Below are positions 25,725 through 38,049 of a stretch of 64,000 nt of DNA, in pieces. The position numbers and the translations under genes were made by a program. The notes beneath the pieces are model-generated. The model was not told the origin of the DNA. It made no database searches and was given only the letters and a program-made list of their open reading frames with translations. This DNA is from Batillaria attramentaria (taxonomy: Eukaryota > Mollusca > Gastropoda > Batillariidae), in assembly GCA_018292915.2 (NCBI GenBank), contig JACVVK020000014.1, forward strand, positions 2,557,501 to 2,621,500, read 5' to 3'. How positions within the stretch are numbered: position 1 is the first letter of the stretch; each line of letters begins with the position of its first letter.

Positions 25725-26829
25725 TTAGAAACAAGACCTGACCCAGGACTGGTTACAATACCAGTCTGCGTTCGCGGCACTTTTGTAGTGAGATGAGCCC
25801 CCAGCCCTGACAGCTAAGTAGTAATCATACACTACAGAGTTACAGAAAGCCCGGTTGATCTGCCGTTTGTCGTCAGACCTGCGGCGCCTCAGGGTGCTGC
25901 AAGCGGAGGCCATATTCTGCCTGAACTTGTTGTCGCAGGATGCCCTTGACACGCCGAACTTTGCCCCCTGTAGAAAAAAAAAAAAGTGTAATGTACTGCA
26001 TGCATCCGCCCACGCATGCGCGCACACTGTGACACACCCCGTTAACAGAGTAGGGTGGGTGTTTGGGAGTTTAACGTCCTTTTCCACCACATACGGGTGA
26101 TATTATGGACGGGGCAACGATGAAAAAGCCAGCACAAATATTTGACCTTAGCCGGGATTCGAACTCACGACCCGAGCATTGGAAGTCAAACGCTCTACCA
26201 ATCGCTCCCCCCCCGCCCCCACCCTCCCGATAACAGATTAAAGGGGGGGGGGGGGGAAGAGATGATGATGATGATGATAACTGGGATGATGCTGTTGCTA
26301 ATTCTCATGATGAAACGCTGATTTAGGTCATGCTTTTAGGCATCGCTACGTATCTTACAGGCAGTCCTTGACAAATACATAAATCAACAAATAAATAAAT
26401 AGATAAATAAATCATAAAAAATAAAGTGAGAAAAGACGAGACAAAACTTAAAAATATAAAGAGGACAGAAAAAGGCTAAACATTAACAACAAAGCATGAG
26501 CAACACCAAAAAGTACATAATAATGTGTGTCCTAAAAACGTCATTTTACGGGTGTGTATGCAGTTAATCAGAAATGATGCTACATCATGTATGTTTTCTA
26601 AGCCGTTCATGCCAGACATATGATGGTAGGGTCAGTCTAGAAAGGGTTAAAAGGAAACCCAACTTACACAGCCGTAGCAGATGTCGTGCTTGTTGCAAGA
26701 CGGCGTGAACAGGTCTTTGTAGAAGTAGTTCATGTTGAACGGGATGCTGCAACCGTTGGCATGACTGTCGCACTGGTTCGCAGTCACCGAGACTGCCACC
26801 AGCCCCAGCAGGCACAGAAACCGAAGCAT
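25725..26829 (-). CDS. PLA-1: conodipine-like secreted phospholipase A2, two coding exons
   Basis: Coding exons are 26829-26668 and 25967-25725, joined in phase 0 by a GTAAGT donor and a CTACAG acceptor; the product is 134 residues. Residues 1-17 form a hydrophobic signal peptide. The first exon then shows Asn-Gly-Cys-Ser and ends in [10 protein letters not shown], the His-Asp active-site helix of the PLA2 fold. The second exon has five Cys (first pair C-x11-C) and ends with C-x3-WV-x2-C. Ten Cys in the mature part suggest five disulfides. Two basic sites, RRRR and DKR, flank a short linker in the second exon, as in conodipines, which are cut into alpha and beta chains. Known family role: calcium-dependent sn-2 hydrolysis of phospholipids outside the cell. 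The ATG lies one base after a TTTCAG acceptor, so a noncoding first exon (27454 and upstream) precedes it. Closest relative here is PLA-6. Family assignment is strong; substrate and tissue are unknown. Confidence 0.85.
26053..26208 (-). mobile_element. SINE family 1 in the second intron of PLA-1
   Basis: Minus-strand copy with B-box GATTCGAACTC complement and tail. It ends in a C-rich run that may be a mutated head. Confidence 0.8.
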
Positions 26830-26849
26830 GCTGAAACAACGGAGAAGAC

Positions 26850-27055
26850 AATCAGTTCAATTCAGTTCAAATCAGTTCAAGTAAAATCCAGTCCAGTTCA
26901 GTTCTTTGTGTAATTTAGTTTTTTTTGTTTTGGTTTTTTTAATCAGTCGAGTTTAGTTCTAAATAAAATTCAGTTCAATTCAGTTCAATACGAAAATCAG
27001 TTCAATATAAAATTCAGTTCAGTCTCGTTCAGTTCTGTTCTGTTCAGCTCAGATC
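26850..27055. repeat. Irregular CAGTT/CAGTTCAA repeat in the first intron of PLA-1
   Basis: About twenty CAGTTC or CAGTTCAAT words with poly(T) interruptions. Confidence 0.75.
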
Positions 27056-27453
27056 ATTTCAACAAAGTTCTGTAATGTCCCCGGCCCGAAAGGCATAAAC
27101 ATATATTTTAAACACACAGTAGAAGCACGCCACAGAGAACCCGTCTTGCAGTCTGAGGGAAGCAACTCTACTATACCGTTTCCTATCTTCTGACCAAAGA
27201 GGTAGTTTCCTCCCTTCAAGTAGAAGGTAAGACGAACGGACATAAACACCAGAATAAGACTCTGCTGCTCCCTATGAGAGCGAGAGAGAAAAACGAAAAG
27301 CACGTGCGCACAAACAAACAAACAAACAAACAAACAGACAAAACCACATGAACCAAGTTGGGTTGTTGCTCCCCCCCCTCCCCCACTCCCTTCTCCCCCA
27401 ACCCAAATCGCCTTTCCACCAATATTGAGGAACATACAAAGCATAAGCTCTAC

Positions 27454-27554
27454 CTTAAGAGGTCAGAAGAAACTTCCAAACGACCCTGAACAGATCTGTC
27501 GCCGGTCGCAATGTTTCCTTTGTGAGGAACTTTCTGGATACGGAAACTTATATA
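27454..27554 (-). promoter_or_regulatory. PLA-1 core promoter and 5' noncoding exon
   Basis: TATATAAG reads leftward at 27554-27547. The transcript would start near 27522 and the first exon would end at 27454 before a GTAGAG donor. The segment resembles the 51.4 kb and 54.1 kb promoters (shared CAGAAAC-type block before the TATA box, GCGACCGG and CTGTTCAG after it), which supports a real first exon. The start site is inferred from TATA spacing only. Confidence 0.6.
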
Positions 27555-28229
27555 CCGTTTCTGAAAAATCTGATAGCAGTCACTATTAAACGACTCTCAC
27601 ACTTTAAGGTGACAGGCCGGATGCTGGTAAGTTTGAACTACTTACTGATATTGTTCGCATTGTACCGGCGCAGTTTAACACGGATGCACTAGCAGGATTT
27701 GACACCATTGAGAGCTGTCGTATCAAAATTGATCTCAGTCTCTTTGTCACGTCTGTTTTGGCGTGTCCGCGCTGGCACCGCCTTTGCTCACAGGTTCATG
27801 AAACCGAGATATGAGCTTGTAAGTTGTAACCACTTCTAGCACTACGGCCTCGTGCTATCCGGAGCCCTGTGTAATTTCCAAGATTTAGCGGAGCCGTAAA
27901 ATGTTTCCAAGATTGCTGTAGTATTTTGTCTGTCTGTACAAATGTGTTCTGTTGATCTTTATGGTGTTGTAGGGTCTAGCAAGCACAATCAACTCTTACA
28001 GTGATCTTGTCTTTTTGCCTCTCACCACTGCTACCTTTTTTTAAGATTTTTAATGATTGATGGCCTGCTGGTTGCTTAATGTGTGAATACTGTCCAGTGT
28101 GCGGTTTGTCTTCACTATCTTTAATTTCAATCTTTGTTTCGTTGTTTTGTTTTGTTTTGTTTTCATTCGTGCTTCTTTTTTTATTTCTATCTCCTTCGTG
28201 TTTCGTGCCATTTTACTTCATTCATGTTT

Positions 28230-28365
28230 AGATATTACTTTTCAATCGTGTCTTACCTTTTAAGAATATTTATGTTGATTGTCAAAAGCCTAGAGCCTGT
28301 GTCCAGTAATAGGTGCCCATGAAATGCTGTTATATTTATTATTATTATTATTATTATTATCATAG
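28230..28365 (+). mobile_element. LINE 3' tail, plus strand
   Basis: AAAAGCCTAGAGCCTGTG, AGGTGCCC and an (ATT)n tail resemble the end at 34.0-34.1 kb. No coding part is left. Confidence 0.5.
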
Positions 28366-28507
28366 GGGGTGGTACAAAATTCAGAAAAGAAGGCGCAGCG
28401 GTTAGGCGGTTAAACACCGAGACAGCTCAGCATGCTTGTACGTACATATCGGTCTGATTTGCTTATATTTGGAACTGTCCTGCCACATTGCCGGGCAGAT
28501 GTGGCGC

Positions 28508-28560
28508 GTAGGCAGTACAAACAGGATGTTTGCCTGTCCACGTAAAAAGTGTGACACAGG
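28508..28560. promoter_or_regulatory. Upstream promoter-block homologue near PLA-1
   Basis: GTAGGCAGTACAAAC, GTTTGCCTGTCC and GTAAAAAGTGTGACAC resemble the sequence just upstream of the two palindrome promoters (51735-51790, 53755-53830). Here it lies about 1 kb above the PLA-1 TATA box, with unrelated DNA and a LINE tail between. Confidence 0.4.
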
Positions 28561-29429
28561 TAATTAATTTCAGAGTCTGCTGATGTTCCAAATTGTTTTT
28601 CCTGTCAAGAAATATAGGACATATCATTCACTTTTTTCGTTAGTGCTTCGATCGTTATTAATTTATTTGCCATATTTCTGATTTTTCGGAAGCAAACTTT
28701 TCCGCAAGCCTACTGTTCATGCCTCTCGCTCCCCCCCCCCCCCCCAAAAACAAAAACAAAAAACCAACCAACCAACCAAAACAAACAAACAAACAAAAAC
28801 CAACCCCAAAAAACAAAAACACAACAACAACGACAACGAAAAACCAAACAAGAGTATGTTGCTCCAAAATACACTATGTGCGTATGCATTTTAGATAATT
28901 CGATTCCATTTTCGTCTCTTAAGAGGCCTACCGCCGAATATTCAACTCCAAACGTGTCAAAACAGTGTTTAAAACAGATCCTGCAGGCCTGCTGAGTTCA
29001 TGTGTATAAAGGGGACCCGACACTCCTTCTTCGGTCATGCACCACCCTGCTTCTGAATCATATATGAGATATTTTTGCAGATTTGTGAAGGTCCGTCACG
29101 TCTCTTCAGATATCCGTCGGGTGCCAGACTGGAAAGGTTGGGCAAATTTTGTAATTCCAGAAAATAGAATTAGCCCGGAGCCCGCCTTCTGGCAAGGAAG
29201 ACAATGTATGTCAAAAGACTGATCTACTTTTGCACGGGGAACATTGATTGCGTCAGAAAATGTTTTACTGTGCTACTGACGTCAGAGCTTTGCACACTCT
29301 GTCCCCGCCGTCTTTAAAGTGGACTCGCCCGGGAAAAACCCGATTCGAAGAGGGCAAGTGAAAAGAAAATGCAATGAGTCTGTGTACGGCAGGGGTACAC
29401 AATGTCGATTGCAAATGAATGATATTTAG

Positions 29430-30930
29430 ATTCAGCTTCTGTCAGACAAGACAGTGAGAAACATCATGTTCTTTTAACAAAATGAAGTTATTGTTTTTCA
29501 TATTTGCAAGAATACAACGCGTGTTATTATTTTGTGGGGGCGACGGTCATGTTGAATTTCAGCCTCTCTTTCAAAATGCGAAACAATAACAGTCTGGCAC
29601 TCTTTGGAATCAGAATCAGCACACTTTTCGCACAAAGAAACCACAGGAAAATCTCGTGTTTTTTTCCGAAAAGACGTTCTTGCTTTTCATATATTCGGCA
29701 AAACAATTAATGCAGCTTCTTTTTAGGCATGTCAGTGTGAATTTCAGCATCTCTTTCAAAATTTTCATCATTTACAGTATGTAACTCATCAGAATCGGAA
29801 TCATCACCCATTTTTCATACGAAAACCGCGGAAATATCACGTTTCTTTCAGAAAATGAGTTATTGGTTTTCATTTATGCGGCAACACTACGCGTTTTATG
29901 ATGTTGGGCGGCCATTTTGAATTTCAGCCTCTTTCAAAATGTTTACAATATTTGCAGTTTGGTACTCATCAGAATCGGATTCTGTATCCTTTTATCTCAT
30001 ATACACCACTTTAAAAACTCGTTTCTGTCAAAGAATAAATTCTTGATTTTCATTTTTTGCGGACAAGCAACGCGTTTACAGTTTTTGGCGTCCATTTCGA
30101 TTTTCAGCCTCTATTTCAAAATGCTAAACTTTACTGTTTGGCACTCGTCGGATTCGGAATCAGCATCCTTTTTTCATGTGAAAACCTTTTAAAAACTTCG
30201 TTTCTTTTGAATAATAAGTTGTACAATTTTCATTATGCGGCAAAACAACGCGTTTTAAGGTTTGGGCGGCCATTTTGAATTTTAGCATCTCCTTCGAAAT
30301 GCATAACATTTACAATCTGGCACTCGTCGGATTCGGATTCAGCACCCTTTTCTCATACGGAAACCACTCAAAATCTCTGGTTTTTGGCGAAAACTTAGTT
30401 ACTGTACCTCATGTAAGCGGTAAAAAGAAGCAATGTAAGTTTCTTGTCGGCCATGTTGAATTTCAGCCTCGCTTTGAAAACCGTCAACAGTTACAGTCTT
30501 GCACTCGTCGGATTTGGAATCAGCATGCTTTTTCATGTAACAATCACTGAAAAAAGTCGTTTCTTTCCAAAAATAAGTCACACATTTTGATATATACGGC
30601 AATACAATGCTTTTCAGGGTTTTTTAAACGGCCGTTTAGTATTTCAGGCTTTCTTTCAAAATGTTCAACATGTACACTCTGGCACTCGTCGGATTCGGAA
30701 TCAGCACCCTTTCTTTTCATTGAAATCACTGATAAAAAGTTCTTGCGTACATATGTGCCGACAAAACAAAAGCATTTTAAGGTTCTTTGGCGGCCATTTT
30801 GATTTTCAGCCTCTCTTTCAAATTGCCCAGCATTTACCGTCTGGCACTCGACGGATTCGGAATCAGCACCATTTTTTCATCTAGAAACCACAAAAAAATC
30901 CCATATATGATGCAAAACAAGGTATCATGG
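29430..30930. repeat. ~180-bp tandem satellite, about eight copies
   Basis: The anchor GAATTTCAGCCTCT and variants recur near 29553, 29738, 29918, 30098, 30276, 30457, 30638 and 30802. Each unit also holds CTGGCACTCGTCGGATTCGG and a CTTTTTTCAT motif. Copies are diverged and carry no consistent open frame. Confidence 0.85.
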
Positions 30931-30999
30931 TCTGTCGCTCGGACTAGGGGATGGGAGGAGGGGGAGAGAAGCAACGGAAACAGTTTTAACATTTATTTG

Positions 31000-31247
31000 A
31001 GCAGCTTTGTTTGTTTGTTTGTTTGTTTGTTTGTTTGTTTGTTTGTTTGTTTGTTTTGATTTGTTGGTTGTTCTCTCTTTTTTTTTTTGGTTTGTTGCTG
31101 TTGTTGACGTTTGGGGTTTTTTTTGGGGGGGGTATTGTTTTGTTTTTGTTTTTTGGGTTTTTTCTTTGGTTGGTTTTTTGTTGTTGTTGTTTGTTGTTGT
31201 TGTTGTTCTCGGGGGGGGTGTGTTTGTTTGTTTGTGGGGTGGTAGTT
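31000..31247. repeat. (GTTT)n and G/T-rich region
   Basis: GTTT units at 31008-31056, then irregular GT/TTG sequence to the palindrome-tipped element. Long Phe/Cys/Val frames are artefacts. Confidence 0.85.
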
Positions 31248-32215
31248 TTTAAGATGTTTCTCTATAGAGAAACAACTTTATATGATGAGGCAGATTTCGT
31301 TGCGCGCAGCAGCAAGTTTTTCAGTGATACAAAACAAGATTGTGGCGTTTCTCCAGACGTAGACTCCAGAGTGCAGTCCCTTTTTGGCGGGTCGTGAAAA
31401 TGGGACTGCTTACAGCCAGCACCATTTTAAAAAATGGCGTGTTTTTTTTGTTTTTCAGAAAAGCGAAGACTTGGGTGTCATATGATTCGATTTGAAACGA
31501 AGTCTTGAATATCCGACCACTTTTCGTTTGGGCAAAATCTTTGCCAGCGGACAATTATTGTTGCGCTTTGATGGCACTGTTTACGTGGTACACTGATTCA
31601 ACAGGATGTGAGTAAACGGCAAGGGGGTTGCACTCTGACAGGCAAAGGTGTTGCACTCTACAGGCAAGTATTATTGCACGGTGCAGACGATCACGTACCT
31701 GCCTTGTGGTGGAATAAGAGACGATTACAAAAGCATACACACCCGTGCTCTAGGACTGAATGTAATATAGATCTGTCCATTCAGACAGAGACATGTTATG
31801 TATGTCTCTGATTCAGAAACACGCCTACTTTCACTCTGAAGACAGCCTGCCATCACTTGCGCCATTGAGGATCCCTCTGGGTTCAAAGCTGGTCAAGGAT
31901 GACATAGGGTGCGACCTTGTGTTTGAGAGCACCGAGACAATTTAGGCCCGTCACGGTAGCGCAGTGAGCGCCATTTCCCCACCGTGCACAGAGGTACTTT
32001 CCGCTGAAAGACTCTGTGCCCCAGAGACTGCAGAGAGTGCGTGCACAGAGGTACTTTCCGCTGAAAGACTCTGTGCCCCAGAGAGTGCTCCAGACGACTC
32101 CAGAGTGCACTCCCTTCCAGTACATACATCCGCGCACAGTGACGTAACTAAATCTGCGTCATAGACACCTTACGTGCACACTATGCTGCTGCGTTCTTTT
32201 TGGCGGGAGTTGTGA

Positions 32216-32303
<88 letters not shown>

Positions 32304-32560
32304 CGCGCGCGCTCGGGCGCGTTTGGGTGTAATGGTGACCTGGGTGTAAACTGACCACCTCGTTGACGAGCTTTTTACTTTGAGATGAAATGGGAAATCA
32401 CCTGCTCCAGAGGTGGGTTTCACGAATTTTCCTCTTTCAATTTTAGCAGAGTTATCGCCCATTGCAAAAAAAAAAAAATTGGTCATGTTACATTTTCTTT
32501 AACAGGTGTTAAAATGCCTTCATTTTGTAGAAATTGAAAGTTCCTCCAATTGGTTTCTTT
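31248..32560. repeat. Palindrome-tipped interspersed element, copy 1
   Basis: Starts with GTTTCTCTATAGAGAAAC and shares blocks in order with 54345-54790: AGCAGCAAGTTT, TGATACAAAACAAGA, CTGCGTCATAGACACC, GCTTTTTACTTTGAGAT and CGGTCATGT-type ends. This copy has about 700 bp of extra sequence (31390-32120) and a long (GT)n, so it is longer than copy 2. Confidence 0.7.
31985..32095. repeat. Tandem duplication of ~57 bp
   Basis: TGCACAGAGGTACTTTCCGC and the following CTCTGTGCCCCAGAGA occur twice in a row. It lies inside the extra sequence of palindrome-tipped copy 1. Confidence 0.85.
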
Positions 32561-32617
32561 TGGGTTCGCAAGGAAAATCATCTGCATGATGTTTGGTTTG
32601 TTGTTTCAACACACACA

Positions 32618-32681
<64 letters not shown>

Positions 32682-32855
32682 CACACACAAACTGGTATTA
32701 AATTTTTCCAGATGCCTTTATTTCAATTCTGTTCTCTTTTCTAGTTGTTCAGTCACATTTACACCACTATTCTGATTACCTTCATTTTTATGTTAGTTTC
32801 AGAAGATATATCGTAGTGTGCGTGCGTGCGTGTGCGTGCGTGCGTGCGTGCGTGC

Positions 32856-32916
<61 letters not shown>

Positions 32917-32945
32917 TGTGTGTGGTGTGTGTGTGTGTGTGTGAT
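32219..32945. repeat. Three GT/CA/CACG microsatellites
   Basis: (GT)n with GCGC end at 32219-32312, (CACG)n and (CA)n at 32608-32690, (GTGC)n and (GT)n at 32817-32942. Confidence 0.92.
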
Positions 32946-33262
32946 AAGTCTACGCTCAATTGTGGGAAGTAGACAAAGCCGAATAAGAGTGCGTTTACGT
33001 GTTTCGGATGTAACAGAAAAGACTTGCCCCTAAATGTAAATTGGAATCATATACTTAAAGGCACAGGTGTAAGGGGGTAACGAACTGAACTTTTAAACCC
33101 TCCCTGCACAACATTGATGAAAGTAATCAGCACAGTGATACTGTTTTGTTTGTTTGTTTGTTTGATAGTTACAGATCTCGCAGTAAGAGTTTTCCAGGAT
33201 CTATGTTTACTTTGAAAATTGAAATAAAAAGTCGGGAGTGACCTCCTGCGATAGCTGTGCTT

Positions 33263-35139
33263 TTAAGGCATACATGACTCCACCCAGCTATTGCTGCAGT
33301 ACCACTCGGCGCTAGTTTTATAATGCTTTTTGCCACGAAGTGCGACAGCAGCGTAGTAGGCAGACGCGCCGGATGCACACAATGACTGCAAATGTGGTGG
33401 TAGCCAGAAACGTAGGCTGCCGGCACAGATAATCAGCATGTCTTTGAGGAAAGCAGCGTCACATCTTGCTTTGCTCACCCTGAATTTCGCACTGGCACCC
33501 TGTGGAAAAAAGTCAGGATTATAATATTGTACTGTAGCCTATAGACATTGCCATATTAGTTGTAGGAAATGGTTCTTAACCTTTGCAGACCGTCTCTTCG
33601 TTTTCCAGACTGATCTTTATTCATTTATTTATCAAATTTTATTTTGTTTGTATTTTATATTGTTTGTTGGGGGGGGGGGGGGGAGCGGAGGAGGGGGAAG
33701 TCCTCTGGACCAGCCTCCCTCAGGAAATACGCCACAATCAATCTGCCCAGTCTTTCAAACACGCCCTTAAAACGCATCTCTTCAAATCAGCCTTCAGATA
33801 AATCATTCAGCCCGTTACCAACACCAACGCGTTGTTTTTGCAGTGTGTATGTATGTACGTGTGTATCGGATGTTTGTATGTATGTAGGTGTCAGTGCTTG
33901 TATGTATGTCTGACTGTATGTCTGACTACATGTATGTAATGTATGTATCTAGGTATGTACGCTTGTATTCGTATTTATTCATTTGATTATTTATCTATTA
34001 TTCATGTGTTTATTTATCACCTTTTGTATACATTTGGAAAGCGCCTAGAGCCCCGGCTTCGGAGATTAGGCGCTGTAGAAATCCTCATTATTAGTATTAT
34101 TATTATCGGGGGGGGGGGGAGGGTCTGTCACTTCGACGGACATATACCGTTTCAAGTCTGACTTGAAAACGAACAAGGAGAAGGAAAAACAAGAAGTAAA
34201 AGTTACCACTTACGCAACCATAGCAGATGTCATGGCGGTCACACGCATGTGTGAATGTCCGCCTGAAGGGGAACCACTTGTCCTCTGGGTACGGGACGCT
34301 GCATCCATTTGACTGCTGACTGCACTGGCCCTTCACTGTCGCCATTAGCGCATGGATCATTGCCAGGCCGATGATCAGACTATGGATCCTGGAATGGTTC
34401 AAAACAGAACGTCGATTCTGTGGACTGACACATCACATTTTGACTTAAATTTACAAGGAATTTGTGCAAGGAAAAGTTTAAAGGTCTCCTAAAAGCCGCA
34501 AACACTGTGTTTCTAAGGCTGTTACTTGCTGCACGAGATGACTTGCAACAGAGATCCGTCTCGCTTCGTGCCAGAACACATACTGAGGTAAATTCAGGCC
34601 CCTTTCGACTTTTTTTTTTTTTTTTTTTGACAGAGACGCTGAAAATCAAAGGCCTTCAGAGACCAAAATTACAAACATACACAAAGTTATTTAGATATGG
34701 AAAAGCAGGCTAATAGCATTTTGTTTACACCACGTGGTCTCAATCAAAGGTCGGGGGTTTCAAGATGGGATGGATCAAATTTAAAAAAAAAAAAAACAAA
34801 AAACAATCAAGGGTTTATTGGTAGAGATCGTGCAGTCTCCAAGACAACAAAAAGAAAAACATTGGTACCAGAGGCGTGGCGGGCGCAGAATGATATTCCT
34901 CACACGAATAATTTGACAAACATCTCATTAGAGCTGCAAGTGACTTAGTTATGGCTAACTCATGAGTGATCGGGGAAGTCACATCGATTACAGGAGAGGG
35001 GCGCCATGACTACAAGTGACTTTTACAAGTCAAGACGCGCACGTGGGCCTGAAGAACAGGCCATCAATTGTACAGTCATCTCGAAGATGGACACAGCAAG
35101 ACGTGTCATAGAATAGTTTACAGAAACTCACGAAGGCAT
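33263..35139 (-). CDS. PLA-2: conodipine-like secreted phospholipase A2, three coding exons
   Basis: Exons are 35139-35132 (only 8 coding nt, GTGAGT donor), 34388-34214 (CCAG acceptor, GTAAGT donor) and 33499-33263 (CCACAG acceptor). The product is 139 residues. The tiny first exon is needed: the second exon opens in frame with a hydrophobic signal-peptide core and no well-placed ATG, and the phase fits exactly. The catalytic exon shows Asn-Gly-Cys-Ser and ends CDRHDICYGC; the last exon has five Cys with C-x11-C and the final C-x3-WV-x2-C. Unlike PLA-1 and PLA-6 there is no dibasic linker between the halves, so the mature enzyme is probably a single chain. His and Asp are intact, so activity is plausible. 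Its own TATA box lies about 120 nt upstream of the ATG. No clear polyadenylation signal lies close to the stop. Confidence 0.85.
33690..34115 (+). mobile_element. LINE 3' end, plus strand
   Basis: WTSLPQEIRHNQSAQSFKHA and ALKTHLFKSAFR match the typical C-terminus of LINE reverse transcriptases. The 3' UTR has AAAGCGCCTAGAGC and ends CCTCATTATTAG with ATT repeats. It lies just beyond the 3' end of the PLA-2 signal-peptide exon, inside its second intron. Confidence 0.75.
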
Positions 35140-35258
35140 CTTGCAGTTCAGAGCTGAAGACTTTGCAGCTATCAACACTTGCTGCTCTTGCCCTTCTGAT
35201 GTTTGACGTTGAGTTGAAGCTTGATCGATGATGGCAGTTGAGACGAGTAAATCACTGA

Positions 35259-35266
35259 CTTATATA
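35259..35266 (-). promoter_or_regulatory. PLA-2 TATA box
   Basis: TATATAAG reads leftward, giving a predicted start near 35235 and a 5' leader of about 95 nt before the ATG at 35139. Confidence 0.65.
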
Positions 35267-35654
35267 CCATTTATCAGTTGCATCATTTACACCCCTCCAC
35301 CTGCCACCACTTTGTAATCTCAGTGATTGTAATCATCACAAAATTGTTTTTTTCCGGATTCAGCACGTTTTCGTTCGCTTTTCATTTTACCTCCAGGATT
35401 TCCGGGATGAATTTATCTATCCTTAATGAGCCCTCTGTTATGTAGTTGTGCAGAAAGTGCGTAATAAGCGGATACGTATAAAATAGCTCAGTTTGCATTT
35501 TCTTTGATATCAGTGCAGGTTCTCGAAAACATCCGTTTGTATATGACAAACTATTATTTTTAATGATAGGCAAAATGATGTATCATTATAGTCGAGAACA
35601 ACCGGCCTTCGCAAAGTCGTCCCGTTCGCGTAGAACCACCGCTCAACGTTAAAA

Positions 35655-35750
35655 TATTAATAATAATAATAATGAGGATTTGTCTGGCGTACAAACTCCT
35701 GCTGGAGCTCTGGGTGCCTTACAATAGCAGACCGTTACTTTACACACAGT
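35655..35750 (-). mobile_element. LINE 3' tail, minus strand
   Basis: (AAT)n followed by GAGGATTTGT and GGGTGCCTTACA is the reverse of the CCTCATTATT tail seen at 34.1 kb. Confidence 0.5.
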
Positions 35751-35837
35751 TATACTGTATTATTACAAACATCATGAACATGATGATGGTGATGGTGATG
35801 CACGTATGGAACAGCACTCACATGGTACATTAATACC

Positions 35838-36036
35838 CACATACATACATACATACATACATACATACATACATACATACATACATACATACACACATAC
35901 ATACATACACACATACACACATACATACACACATACATACATACATACACACATACACACACAGATACATACATACATACATACATACATACATACATAC
36001 ATACATACATACATACATACATACATACATACATAC
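35838..36036. repeat. (CATA)n microsatellite with CACA variants, about 200 bp
   Basis: ATAC/CATA units with periodic ACAC substitutions. Confidence 0.95.
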
Positions 36037-36794
36037 ACACAGTCTACCATACACAAAAATTGTAAGAGTATGAAACGATGAACATGACAACCAGCCTGAT
36101 CCGAAGAAAGACAGCAACAACAACAACGACGACGACAAGAACAACGACAACAAACAAAACAAAAACCCAACACCAATAAAAACAACCAAAAAACCAACAA
36201 CAACAACAACAACAAAACTGGCAAAGCGTCGTGCTGCACGAAGCTAGGGGTCAGTGCATTTTCAAGATCACAGATCTGTGTGTACAAGAGCCGGATACCC
36301 GTTCTTGGACCCCCCCCCCCCCCCAACCACAGTCTTCACTCTATCCCATACGACTCTTGACCTTCTTCTGTAACGACTCATAATGGACGTTCACAAGACC
36401 CCAAAGTCTTTACAAACCCGGCCATTTCTGTTTTAATCACTAAACCTATTTAAAGTTTCTATGTTCTTTATGAGTTCGGTGGGGGGGGGGGGGGGGGATT
36501 GCGGCTTACAAAGCTCTAAGACTGTTTGCCAAATAAATAGACGTTCCTTTTGGCCATTGCGACCATTTTCGTGACTTTGCGGCTTCTAACAGTAGAGAAA
36601 TATGCCTTTCTTTTGGCCTAACGCTTCCAATACTTGTACTACACGTCGATACGACCAAGAGGCTAAAACTGACCACCGGTCAGCGCTGTCTAGTTGGTGT
36701 TCAGTGTTCAACCAACTAACGCCGTCTGCTCAGTTTGCGGTACGCTTCTTAGTACACAGAACAACATATATACGCCAACCCGAGTAAGTCACCT

Positions 36795-36900
36795 TAATGA
36801 CAATGACAATGATTCTTTATTTCTCAATGGTTAAAGCTTTAACACAAAGGTCAATTTTCCAACTTGCCGTTGCTACAGCTACTACATAACTATAAAGAAA
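36795..36900 (-). mobile_element. LINE 3' end fragment, minus strand
   Basis: (TGACAA)n, TTCTTTATTTCTCAATGG and AACTTGCCGTTGCTA, as at 6.6 and 15.05 kb. Confidence 0.6.
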
Positions 36901-36931
36901 TGCTACACTACACAAAAAGAAGGCGCAATCC

Positions 36932-37000
<69 letters not shown>

Positions 37001-37391
37001 ACACACACAAACACACACACAACAACACACACACACACACCACACACACACACAACACACACAGAGGCTACGTCAAGGATCATAATTGTACACTAATGTC
37101 GATAAAGTACAGTGTCACAGGGAAAAAATTGTAGTAAAGAGAGAGATTGTAAGAAATGTTACGATGCTATATGAGTACCAAATGATTCTGAAGCGCATCG
37201 ATGAAATGCGTTCCACAGCGTTGTTGTATGTCTGACAAATGTATTGAGACTGTAAAGGTACCACAATATTGTCAGTTTTACACTGAGGAAAAGGGCTGAA
37301 ACTTCGCATGGCTGGTGAATGCAGGCGCCACATTTACTGGTTTCCGTTGTACAACACATGTGACAGGACGTGTCGGGGAACTCCTCTTATT

Positions 37392-37697
<306 letters not shown>

Positions 37698-38049
37698 CAC
37701 ACAGAGTATTGATTGCCCACAGAACAGGATGTGTGCCCCGTCCCTTCGAAAGTGTGAGGCATACAGAGAGTTTTGATGGGTTAGAATTGTTCACTGTCAC
37801 ATAAACCCATTTGTTTCTGAGTATAGAAAACATCGGTTTCGTGGACTGTTCTGCTTGCAAGCAAGTGTCGATGTTCAAGCTGACACCACACAAACTGACC
37901 AAACACAGGAAAATGTGAGGGGATTACCCTAGATTTTGTTTTTGTCTGCCGCATCCACCCACGCACAAACTCATCAAGGCCAACGAACCGTATACATTAC
38001 CACTACTCCGAAATTTGACATTAAACAGCACTGGGATTTCTGCCCATAT

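Noticed and set aside
31007..31397. Phe/Cys/Val-rich 81-128-codon frames suggesting a membrane protein
   Set aside because: They arise from (GTTT)n and GT-rich repeats.
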